27,899 nucleotides of DNA, from contig JBBSQX010000026.1 of NCBI GenBank assembly GCA_038243605.1, forward strand, positions 1 to 27,899, in the 5' to 3' direction. A model generated the notes under the pieces. That model did not search any database. It was not told the origin of the DNA and saw only the letters and a list, made by a program, of their open reading frames with translations. How positions within the stretch are numbered: the first letter of the stretch is position 1; each line of letters opens with the position of its first letter. Made by a program: the position numbers and the translations under genes. Source of the stretch: Terrimesophilobacter sp038243605 (GTDB lineage: Bacteria; Actinomycetota; Actinomycetes; Actinomycetales; Microbacteriaceae). Below are positions 21,357 through 27,819 of this stretch, piece after piece.

Positions 21357-23992
21357 CCCGCAAAAGCTGGTACTTGCTGATGAACGGCCTCGTGGCGTTC
21401 TGGCTGGTGGCGGCATCCGTCATTGTCGTCGCGCACCGGTTTGTGCCGCACGGCGCGTGGCTCATGGTGCACCTGCTCTTGCTCGGGGCGGTGAGTACCG
21501 CGATTCTCGTCTGGAGCCAACATTTCGCCGACACCTTGCTGCGCAGAGCGGCACCGGGCGGGCGCGTGTTCCACGGCATCCGGCTTCTCGGCCACACCGT
21601 GGGCGTTTCTGTCGTCGTCGCCGGAATGGTGACGGATGTCTGGCCGCTCATTCTCGTCGGCGGAATCCTCGTTGGCGTGGTCGTGCTCGCGCACGTCGTA
21701 ACGCTCATCATGCAATCACGCGGTGCCCTTCCCTCCCGCTTCGCCCCACTCGTGCAGTACTACTTCGCCTCCGGGGCGGCGCTCGCCGTGGGCGTGACGA
21801 TCGGCATGATCATGTCGCGGGTTGACCTGCCTGCCGGGTGGCATGACCGCCTCTATCCCGCGCACCTCGCATTCAACCTGCTCGGCTGGATTGGCCTTAC
21901 CGTGGTGGGTACCGTCATCCTGCTGTGGCCGACCGTGCTGCACACGAAGGTGTCGGATGCCGTCGACGGCACCGCCAAACGCTCACTCATGCTCATGGTG
22001 GGCGGCCTCATCGTGGTGGGAGGCGCTGCACTGCTCGACCTCACCGTGCTCTTCGCGCTCGGCATGATCTTCTACCTCGTTGGCGTTGGGCTCGTGGTTG
22101 CGGATGGCGTGCAGCAGGCGCGCAAATCTTCTCAGTGGACGTTCGCCAGCTGGAGCATCGGCGCCGCAATGGCATGGTTCGTGTTCTGCACGATCGCGTT
22201 CGGTGTTGTCGTTGTCACGGCGCCCGATTGGGGTGCCGCAGCATCCGGTGTCGCGTGGTTGATCGGTCCTTTCGCCGCAGGGTTTGCGGCGCAAGTACTT
22301 CTTGGTGCTCTCAGTTATCTGCTGCCGGTGGTGCTCGGCGGAGGGCCAGAGACGAGTCGCCGCACAGCATTTGAGTTGAACCGGGCCGCGCTGTACCGGG
22401 TGGCCACCGCGAACATGGGCATTATTGTGTACCTGTTGCCCGTGCCGAGTGTGGTGAAAGTCGTCATCTCGCTGCTCGTCTTCCTCGTGCTGTTTTCGTT
22501 CCTGATTCTGGCGGTGCGGGCTGTGTTGGTGTCGCGAGCAACAGCGACACCAGCAGCAGCGAAGCCAAGAATTTCCGCAGCGGAGGCTGCAGCCGCCATC
22601 GCCTCCTCACCCACCCGGCGCGGTGGCGCAATGGCAGCAGCTGTCGCCACTGTCGTTATCGCCATGACAATTGGTATCGCGATCGATCCGGTGGCGGCGG
22701 GGATTCAGTTCAACAACACGAGCGCTCAAACAGAAGTGACGCCCACCGGAAACACCACCACCGTCGAGGTGAGCATGAAAGATATGCGCTTTCATCCCGA
22801 CACCGTTGAGGTGCCTGCCGGCGACAAGCTCGTCATCATGCTCACCAACAATGACACCCAAGTGCACGACCTTGTGCTCGCGAATGGTTCAAAATCTGGG
22901 CTCCTTAACCCGGAGCAAACCATCCCTGTTGAGGTGGGCGTCATTAGTTCGAATATTGACGGATGGTGTTCCATCGCCGGCCACCGACAGCTCGGCATGG
23001 TGATGACGGTGCACATGATTGGTGGGCCAGACGCCACACCCGCGCCGTCCATCGACCCGAACGCCGGTGGCCACGACCATGCCGCGCAAGAAGGCCCCTC
23101 CGCGGCGGGTGATATCGACCTGATGGGTACGAAGCCGGCAAAACGCTTCGAGGCCAGTGACGCCGTGCTGCCGCCCGCCTCATCCGACACCGTGCACAAA
23201 TACACGTTCACGGTGAGGGAGGGGATGCGCGAGGTTGCGCCCGGCGTCAAACAAACGCTGTGGACCTTCGACGGCATGGCGCCTGGGCGAACCATGCGCG
23301 GCAAGGTCGGCGATCGGTTCGAGATCACTCTCATTAACGACGGAACCCTCGGGCACTCCATCGATTTTCACGCTGGTGCTCTCGCGCCAGATCAGCCGAT
23401 GCGCACCATCCAGCCGGGGGAGAGCCTCACCTACAACTTCACGGCCACGCGCTCCGGCATCTGGCTATACCACTGCTCGACCACGCCCATGTCGTTGCAT
23501 ATCGCGAACGGAATGTTCGGGGCGGTGATCATCGACCCCGCCGGTCTCACCCCCATGGATAAGGAGTTCGTGTTTGTGCAGTCTGAGCTCTACCTGGGGC
23601 CGCAGGGCGGCATCGCCGACCTCGACCGCATCGCCACGCAGAGGCCAGACCTCGTGGTCTTCAACGGGTACGCGAACCAGTACGCCTACACGCCGATCAC
23701 GGTGAAAGTCGGCGAGAAGGTGCGCATCTGGCTGCTGGATGCCGGCCCCAACACGGCGGGAGCTTTCCACATTGTGGGCGCCCAGTTCGACACCGTGTTC
23801 TCAGAGGGAGACTACGCGCTGCGTGACGGTGGCAGCACCGGAACGGGTGGCTCGCAGGTGTTCCCGATGCAACCAGCGCAGGGTGGGTTCGTGGAGCTCA
23901 CGTTCCCCGAAGCCGGCAACTACTCGTTTGTTTCGCACATCATGTCGGATGCCGAGAAGGGTGCGACTGGGGTGTTCCACGTCATTGAATGA
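21353..23992 (+). CDS. nirK: Membrane-fused copper nitrite reductase (polytopic domain + cupredoxin + NirK), 879 aa
   Basis: Residues 1-450 form about twelve membrane helices. Residues 470-555 are a cupredoxin with a full type-1 copper set: H505, C539, H544, M549. Residues 596-879 are a two-cupredoxin nitrite reductase close to AniA/NirK. Its type-1 ligands are H668, C708, H716 and M721 (in HCSTTPMSLHIANGM), its type-2 ligands H673, H707 and H862 (SHIMSD), and its catalytic pair D671 (SIDFHAG) and H806 (AFHIVG). All residues needed to reduce nitrite to NO are present. The catalytic part should face outside the membrane, with the middle cupredoxin acting as built-in electron donor. Classical NirK is about 360 residues and soluble. 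Such long forms are found in Actinobacteria. No nor, nar or nos gene is in the window. Confidence 0.9.
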   Translation: MTRKSWYLLMNGLVAFWLVAASVIVVAHRFVPHGAWLMVHLLLLGAVSTAILVWSQHFADTLLRRAAPGGRVFHGIRLLGHTVGVSVVVAGMVTDVWPLILVGGILVGVVVLAHVVTLIMQSRGALPSRFAPLVQYYFASGAALAVGVTIGMIMSRVDLPAGWHDRLYPAHLAFNLLGWIGLTVVGTVILLWPTVLHTKVSDAVDGTAKRSLMLMVGGLIVVGGAALLDLTVLFALGMIFYLVGVGLVVADGVQQARKSSQWTFASWSIGAAMAWFVFCTIAFGVVVVTAPDWGAAASGVAWLIGPFAAGFAAQVLLGALSYLLPVVLGGGPETSRRTAFELNRAALYRVATANMGIIVYLLPVPSVVKVVISLLVFLVLFSFLILAVRAVLVSRATATPAAAKPRISAAEAAAAIASSPTRRGGAMAAAVATVVIAMTIGIAIDPVAAGIQFNNTSAQTEVTPTGNTTTVEVSMKDMRFHPDTVEVPAGDKLVIMLTNNDTQVHDLVLANGSKSGLLNPEQTIPVEVGVISSNIDGWCSIAGHRQLGMVMTVHMIGGPDATPAPSIDPNAGGHDHAAQEGPSAAGDIDLMGTKPAKRFEASDAVLPPASSDTVHKYTFTVREGMREVAPGVKQTLWTFDGMAPGRTMRGKVGDRFEITLINDGTLGHSIDFHAGALAPDQPMRTIQPGESLTYNFTATRSGIWLYHCSTTPMSLHIANGMFGAVIIDPAGLTPMDKEFVFVQSELYLGPQGGIADLDRIATQRPDLVVFNGYANQYAYTPITVKVGEKVRIWLLDAGPNTAGAFHIVGAQFDTVFSEGDYALRDGGSTGTGGSQVFPMQPAQGGFVELTFPEAGNYSFVSHIMSDAEKGATGVFHVIE

Positions 23993-24061
23993 GGGTTAAC
24001 TGGCTCGGGTCGTGCCACGCTTCGCCACACGTGGGTCAGCGAGCAGCTCTCCAGTGGCACG

Positions 24062-24067
24062 TAGGCT
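24062..24067 (+). promoter_or_regulatory. -10 box (TAGGCT) of a likely leaderless transcript
   Basis: TAGGCT, six bases (aggcac), then the ATG of the lipoprotein gene. Confidence 0.5.
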
Positions 24068-24073
24068 AGGCAC

Positions 24074-24892
24074 ATGATTGCGGCGCGCGGGCCCAAGACT
24101 TTCTTAGTCTTGGTGCTCATCGCGTCAGTTTCTGGTTGCGCGAGCATGCTGTCGGGCTCCCAAGAGGCATATGCTCGGCAAACCCTTGCTGCGGTGGTGA
24201 AGTCGATCGCTGGGGACCGTCACGACGACATTAACGGTTACGCGCGGGCAGCAGTTTCTGCAATTAAAAGGGATCCTGTCGCACAAGATGTAGTCAGCTT
24301 GGTCGGGATTTTAGAGCGGAAGCCGTTCACTCAAATTGATCCTTTTGGCACCCTCGTTTTTCGAGTTCAATTAGAGGCCGATAACGAGGGATGGGCATCC
24401 AGGAAAGCGTTCGACGGATGCTACAAGATTGACTTCAATCAGTACGGAGCGACTGACAAGCGCGTATGGAAGGGCACCAACTACCTGCACCAACAACCGT
24501 GCCTGGCGGAGGCGAAACCCGTTGCCCCGCCCATAGACAAAAGCATCAAATACGTGGTGGCTGCTAACGCAGAGGAGGCAGCGACAAGTGTGCTTTCTGA
24601 AATGACTTCGGATGCCGGACTCGACAGCGACGCCATCGCCGCAAAGATTTTGGCTCTACTTGACGTGCCAGGCGGAGAGTATGAGGTGCTCGCCCCACCC
24701 ACTGTGATCGTTGCCGATGGCAACGTGGGTGTGGCAATGGGGTACAAGCCGCACGACTGCGTTCTCGTCGCGCGTGTCGACGACGTAGTTTCACGAATCC
24801 GGCCTCCCTCGATCCTGCTTGAGCCTGGTGAACTCGGTTGTCGGCCCGAAACCGCGCTCATGGACGCCGCGGAACTGGCGCCGCCACATTGA
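24074..24892 (+). CDS. Predicted lipoprotein, 272 aa
   Basis: A basic N-terminus (IAARGPK), a hydrophobic stretch (FLVLVLIASV) and the lipobox VSGC place the acylated cysteine at about residue 22, so the protein is exported and anchored to the outer face of the membrane. The mature part is alpha/beta with two further pairs of cysteines (FDGCYKID, QQPCLAEA, HDCVLV, LGCRPE) that could form disulfides outside the cell. No known family. The codon mix is slightly less GC-rich than in its neighbours in the first third. It stands alone with its own promoter-like box; function unknown. Confidence 0.75.
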   Translation: MIAARGPKTFLVLVLIASVSGCASMLSGSQEAYARQTLAAVVKSIAGDRHDDINGYARAAVSAIKRDPVAQDVVSLVGILERKPFTQIDPFGTLVFRVQLEADNEGWASRKAFDGCYKIDFNQYGATDKRVWKGTNYLHQQPCLAEAKPVAPPIDKSIKYVVAANAEEAATSVLSEMTSDAGLDSDAIAAKILALLDVPGGEYEVLAPPTVIVADGNVGVAMGYKPHDCVLVARVDDVVSRIRPPSILLEPGELGCRPETALMDAAELAPPH

Positions 24893-24949
24893 AGGCGGGT
24901 CAGGCTTAAGCGCGGTGCCGTGAGTAGCGAAGCGACCTGTTTGCTGGGC

Positions 24950-24955
24950 TAGGCT
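24950..24955 (+). promoter_or_regulatory. -10 box (TAGGCT) of a likely leaderless transcript
   Basis: TAGGCT, six bases (ggcgca), then the ATG of the DUF1905 gene. The hexamer is identical to that of the lipoprotein gene before it. Confidence 0.55.
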
Positions 24956-24961
24956 GGCGCA

Positions 24962-25225
24962 ATGTCAGAGCAACTCGATTTCACCGGCACCATTGTGAAC
25001 CCAGAGTGGATGCCCACCTGGTCAGTAGTGGAGGTGCTCGGTTCGCATGACTTCTTTGGGCACGGCAAATCGGTGAAAGCCAACGTGACCCTCGACGGCA
25101 TTGAGGTGACATCTGCGCTCATGCCAAGCGGTCAGGGTCACCACTTCATCTCGGTGAGCGCTGCGCTTCGAAAGAAGCTGGGCAAAGGTGTTGGCGATGA
25201 CGTGCGGGTCGTCGTCAACCACTGA
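24962..25225 (+). CDS. DUF1905 domain protein, 87 aa
   Basis: The whole protein is one DUF1905 domain, a small beta-barrel-like fold: LDFTGTIV, WSVVEVLG, GKSVKANVTLDGIEVTSALM, PSGQGHHFISVSAALRKKLG and GVGDDVRVVV. Family members are often fused to or encoded near YdeI/OmpD-associated domains; here the domain stands alone. The function of the family is unknown. The stop codon is the beginning of the 7-bp repeat array that follows, so changes in that array could alter the C-terminus. Confidence 0.85.
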   Translation: MSEQLDFTGTIVNPEWMPTWSVVEVLGSHDFFGHGKSVKANVTLDGIEVTSALMPSGQGHHFISVSAALRKKLGKGVGDDVRVVVNH

Positions 25226-25316
25226 GCATCGAGCATCGAGCATCGAGCGCTGAGCGCTGAGTTGTCGAGCGCCGAGCACTGAGCACTGAGCATCGAGCGC
25301 TGAGTTGTCGAGCGCC
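25224..25316 (+). repeat. Array of 13 short tandem units, mainly 7 bp, in phase
   Basis: Eleven heptamers and two octamers, all beginning GAG: GAGCATC three times, GAGCGCT twice, GAGTTGTC, GAGCGCC, GAGCACT twice, GAGCATC, GAGCGCT, GAGTTGTC, GAGCGCC. A higher-order block (GAGCATC-GAGCGCT-GAGTTGTC-GAGCGCC) occurs twice, once with an extra GAGCGCT. It starts in the DUF1905 stop codon and fills most of the gap before the convergent DUF2249 gene. 25317-25356 holds no further structure. Confidence 0.92.
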
Positions 25317-25356
25317 GAAATCTTACTAACACCGAACCCGGTCTCAGCGCGACAGC

Positions 25357-25665
25357 TTACTGGCGGGCGAGGCGCAGGGTCCAGACTTCTGGGCCCTCTT
25401 CGAGGTAGCTGACCTTGAACTCGCCTGGCTGGCGCTCGTCGAGCTGAGCAAGCAGTGGAAGCGGGTTGTGGTCGGCGACCAAGTCAATGCTGAAGCCCGG
25501 CGCGATGGCCCCAAGCGCACCAAAAATGGTGGCATGACGGATCGCGTGGGGGATCGTGCGAACATCCAGCACGATCTCGGATTCGTTCTCGTGACCACAC
25601 GCACAACCCGAACTTTGGGTCTGAGCGGGAGGGGAGGTTTTCAGTTCAATCGGTTCAGCAGCCAT
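25357..25665 (-). CDS. DUF2249 domain protein with a Cys-rich head, 102 aa
   Basis: The C-terminal 70 residues match DUF2249: IVLDVRTIPHAIRHATIFGAL, APGFSIDLVADHNPLPLL, and the closing GPEVWTLRLA. The head contains SGCACGHENE, a compact Cys/His cluster that could bind metal. DUF2249 proteins are often found beside hemerythrin-like or denitrification genes; here a copper nitrite reductase lies about 1.4 kb away. The frame is open to 25776, but the ATG at 25665 is preferred because TATGGT lies six bases before it and homology starts here. GGAGG lies one base from the ATG, too close to act as a normal ribosome site. Confidence 0.83.
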   Translation of the reverse strand: MAAEPIELKTSPPAQTQSSGCACGHENESEIVLDVRTIPHAIRHATIFGALGAIAPGFSIDLVADHNPLPLLAQLDERQPGEFKVSYLEEGPEVWTLRLARQ

Positions 25666-25671
25666 ACCTCC

Positions 25672-25677
25672 ACCATA
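25672..25677 (-). promoter_or_regulatory. -10 box (TATGGT) of a likely leaderless transcript
   Basis: TATGGT, six bases (ggaggt), then the ATG of the DUF2249 gene. The spacer is the same hexamer as at the mogA-like gene. Confidence 0.5.
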
Positions 25678-25782
25678 GACCTGTGGGCTTGCGGATGCTG
25701 GGGCGGATACCGTGAAATCACGCGGATAACCACGGCAATTGACCCGGAGCCTCCGCGAGCCTCGTAGGCGCGCCAAAAACTA

Positions 25783-26226
25783 TCAGGCCGTGACGAAAGT
25801 GGCCTCGACGGTGATCGTGGTGCCGGCGAAAAGGCGCGAGATGGGGCACAGTTCTGCTGCCTCGTGCACCAGCGACTGGAACTGTGCGTCATCAATTCCG
25901 GGAACGTCGCCCATGACGGTGATCGCAGCAGAAACGATTGTCGGTTTGCCGTCGACGGCATCCAGAGTCACGGTCGAGCCGACGGTGAGCTTCTTCGGGG
26001 TCACCTTGTGTTCGCTGAGGGTGAGAGCGAGCGCCATCGAGAAGCACGAGGAGTGTGCGGCGGCGGCGAGCTCCTCTGGGCTCGTCTTGCCGCCCGGCTC
26101 CTCGGTGCGAGCGACCCACGTCACGGGCATGCCATCCAGTGCACCGCTTGTTCCGCTGAGCGTTCCTGACCCTCCAGCGAGCGTTCCATCCCAGACAGTT
26201 TCGGCCATTCTCATTGCAATACTCAC
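25783..26226 (-). CDS. OsmC-family peroxiredoxin, 147 aa
   Basis: OsmC-type thiol peroxidase that removes organic hydroperoxides. The two reactive cysteines are visible in AAAAHSSCFSMALAL and AELCPISRLF, with the family's TSPEELAAAA before the first. The Arg side of the active site is not as clear. Length is typical. The start is the GTG at 26226, with AAGGAG six bases upstream; the frame is open to 26289. It is divergent from the mogA-like gene, with 165 bases between. Cytoplasmic; expected to be part of peroxide stress defence, perhaps related to nitrosative stress from the nearby nitrite reductase (inference). Confidence 0.92.
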   Translation of the reverse strand: MSIAMRMAETVWDGTLAGGSGTLSGTSGALDGMPVTWVARTEEPGGKTSPEELAAAAHSSCFSMALALTLSEHKVTPKKLTVGSTVTLDAVDGKPTIVSAAITVMGDVPGIDDAQFQSLVHEAAELCPISRLFAGTTITVEATFVTA

Positions 26227-26379
26227 GATGTGCTCCTTAGCGTTTGAGTGATTTCGGGTGGATCTCATCGCCGAGTGGCACGGGATCATGAACTAAGGTC
26301 ACACCTGCCAACAGGGCGGTCAATCTGACGTTAACACCGTGCCCTCACGGCCGGCTGGGAGTTGCACGGAGCCGCCGCC

Positions 26380-26385
26380 TACTGT
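26380..26385 (+). promoter_or_regulatory. -10 box (TACTGT) of a likely leaderless transcript
   Basis: TACTGT, six bases (ggaggt), then ATG at 26392. It decides against an in-frame start at 26362. Confidence 0.5.
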
Positions 26386-26391
26386 GGAGGT

Positions 26392-26958
26392 ATGGATGAG
26401 AAGCTTCACGAACCAACAGGCGCGCCCCGCACCACCGCACACGTGACCACTGCACACGTGACCACTGCACACGTGACCACTGCACACGTGACCACTGCAC
26501 ACGTGATCACAGTCTCAGATCGAGGCTCCCGCGGTGAGCGCGAAGACTTGTCCGGGCCGCGCGCGGTCGAGCGGTTGCGTGAGCACGGGCTGACGGTGTC
26601 GCTGAGCATGGTGAGTGACGGTGCCGACTCGGTTGCGGTCGCCATCCGCTCTGCCATCGACGAGGGTGCTGATGTCGTCATCACGAGCGGTGGCACGGGC
26701 GTTGGGCCTCGCGATCTCACGCCAGAGGGCACCGCGCCGCTGCTCACGAAAGAAATTCCCGGCATTGCCGAGGAGCTTCGGCGCGTGGGTGCCACGAAGA
26801 CGCCGATGGCCGTGCTGAGTCGCGGCCTCGCCGGTATTGCCGGATCGACGCTGGTCGTGAACCTGCCCGGCTCGGTGAAAGCCGTTGACGAGGGGATGGA
26901 CGTTCTGCTGCCGATCCTCATGCACATCGTCGATCAGATCAGCGGCGGCGACCACTAA
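26392..26958 (+). CDS. MogA/MoaB-family molybdenum cofactor protein with an N-terminal pentapeptide repeat, 188 aa
   Basis: The enzyme domain (about residues 37-185) binds molybdopterin and adenylates it before metal insertion. Motifs are AHVITVSDRGSRG, DLSGPRAVERLREHG, the signature ITSGGTGVGPRDLTPE, AVLSRGLAGIAGSTLVVNLPG, and a typical C-terminal helix. The family normally begins almost at the first strand (VITVSDR), but here about 36 residues precede it, including five TTAHV pentapeptides (14-38), the last running into the first beta strand. MogA and MoaB cannot be separated by eye. The repeat is 15 bp per unit and so keeps frame when copies are gained or lost. Confidence 0.9.
   Translation: MDEKLHEPTGAPRTTAHVTTAHVTTAHVTTAHVTTAHVITVSDRGSRGEREDLSGPRAVERLREHGLTVSLSMVSDGADSVAVAIRSAIDEGADVVITSGGTGVGPRDLTPEGTAPLLTKEIPGIAEELRRVGATKTPMAVLSRGLAGIAGSTLVVNLPGSVKAVDEGMDVLLPILMHIVDQISGGDH
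26431..26505 (+). repeat. Five in-frame 15-bp tandem repeats inside the mogA-like gene
   Basis: ACCACTGCACACGTG, with copies 2 to 5 identical and copy 1 different at one base (ACCACC). Each unit encodes Thr-Thr-Ala-His-Val and contains the palindrome CACGTG. Perfect identity suggests recent expansion by slippage or unequal exchange. Confidence 0.95.
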
Positions 26959-26988
26959 AGCCGCTGCATGACACCGCGGGCAGTGACC

Positions 26989-26994
26989 TAGACT
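26989..26994 (+). promoter_or_regulatory. -10 box (TAGACT) of a likely leaderless transcript
   Basis: TAGACT, six bases (tcccga), then the ATG of the phosphotransferase gene, 30 bases after the mogA-like stop. Confidence 0.5.
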
Positions 26995-27000
26995 TCCCGA

Positions 27001-27735
27001 ATGGATGGACCACTTCCCGGCGGCAACATGAACGCGGTCGTGCGCGAGGGCGATACGATTCTTCGCAATGCAGGCCCGTGGACACCCACGGTGCACCGCT
27101 ACCTCGACTACGTGGTGCTTGCCGGAGTTGACTGGGCGCCTCGCGCACTCGGCATCGAAGGCGACCGAGAGCGGCTCTCCTTTCTGCACGGGGAAGTTCC
27201 CCTCTACCCGCTGCCCGATTGGGTGTGGAGTGACGTTGTCCTCGAGCAAGGCGCTCGGATGCTGCGCGAGCTTCACGATGCCAGCGTCGGGTTCGGCGTT
27301 GATGGCGCCATCTGGCAGTCACGCGCCAAAGTGCCAGCAGAAGTGATTTGCCACTACGACTTTTCACCCCACAATCTTGCTTTTGTTGACGGAGCGATCA
27401 TTGGAGCGATCGATTTCGACATGTGTTCTCCTGGCCCGCGGCTCTGGGATCTCGCCTACTTCGCTACCCGCGCGGTGCCGCTCACAGGCTCCACTCCCGA
27501 GAATGCGCCCGGCATGCAGGATGCGCGGCGCAGGGTTGAGTTGCTGCTGCGGGCATACGGGTCGGATGCCTCGTGGGCCGATGTGCTGCGCGTCGCCGCA
27601 ATCCGGTTGGATGATGTGGCCGCGATGTCGAGGGAGAAAGCCACCGAACTTAGCAAGCCCCGACTCAATGACGAGGCTGAGGAGTATGCGCGCGATGCGC
27701 AGTTTCTGCGCGAGATCAAGGCCCGTGACGCGTGA
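27001..27735 (+). CDS. Phosphotransferase of the aminoglycoside-phosphotransferase (APH) superfamily, 244 aa
   Basis: A protein-kinase-like small-molecule kinase. The catalytic loop is ICHYDFSPHNLAFV (H-x-D-x-x-x-x-N, about residues 117-130) and the metal site is GAIDFDMCSPGPRLWDLAYF (D-x-D). The N-lobe is short, with VVREGDTILR as the beta strands that would carry the nucleotide, and is smaller than in classical APH enzymes. Members of this superfamily phosphorylate many small molecules, and resistance to aminoglycosides must not be assumed. The start is set by TAGACT six bases upstream. It is the last complete gene before the right-hand IS end, 43 bases away. Confidence 0.85.
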   Translation: MDGPLPGGNMNAVVREGDTILRNAGPWTPTVHRYLDYVVLAGVDWAPRALGIEGDRERLSFLHGEVPLYPLPDWVWSDVVLEQGARMLRELHDASVGFGVDGAIWQSRAKVPAEVICHYDFSPHNLAFVDGAIIGAIDFDMCSPGPRLWDLAYFATRAVPLTGSTPENAPGMQDARRRVELLLRAYGSDASWADVLRVAAIRLDDVAAMSREKATELSKPRLNDEAEEYARDAQFLREIKARDA

Positions 27736-27778
27736 GTAGCGTCGAGCGATAGTCGATTGGACGAGCGATACTCTTGGG

Positions 27779-27799
27779 TTCAAGGGGTCGTTGCAACAC
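27779..27799 (+). repeat. IS30-like terminal inverted repeat (left end)
   Basis: TTCAAGGGGTCGTTGCAACA plus C. It matches the reverse complement of 115-135 except for one base (G for T at the seventh position). Confidence 0.75.
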
Positions 27800-27819
27800 C
27801 TGATTGATTCGGGGTGTTG

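Noticed and set aside
25224..25316. CRISPR or integron-type array
   Set aside because: Units are 7-8 bp without unique spacers. No integrase or cas gene nearby.
26431..26505. CRISPR array
   Set aside because: Units are directly adjacent with no spacers and stay in the reading frame of the mogA-like gene. No cas gene is present.
27001..27735. Aminoglycoside resistance gene
   Set aside because: Only the general phosphotransferase motifs are present. The N-lobe is short and there is no specific similarity to a resistance enzyme.
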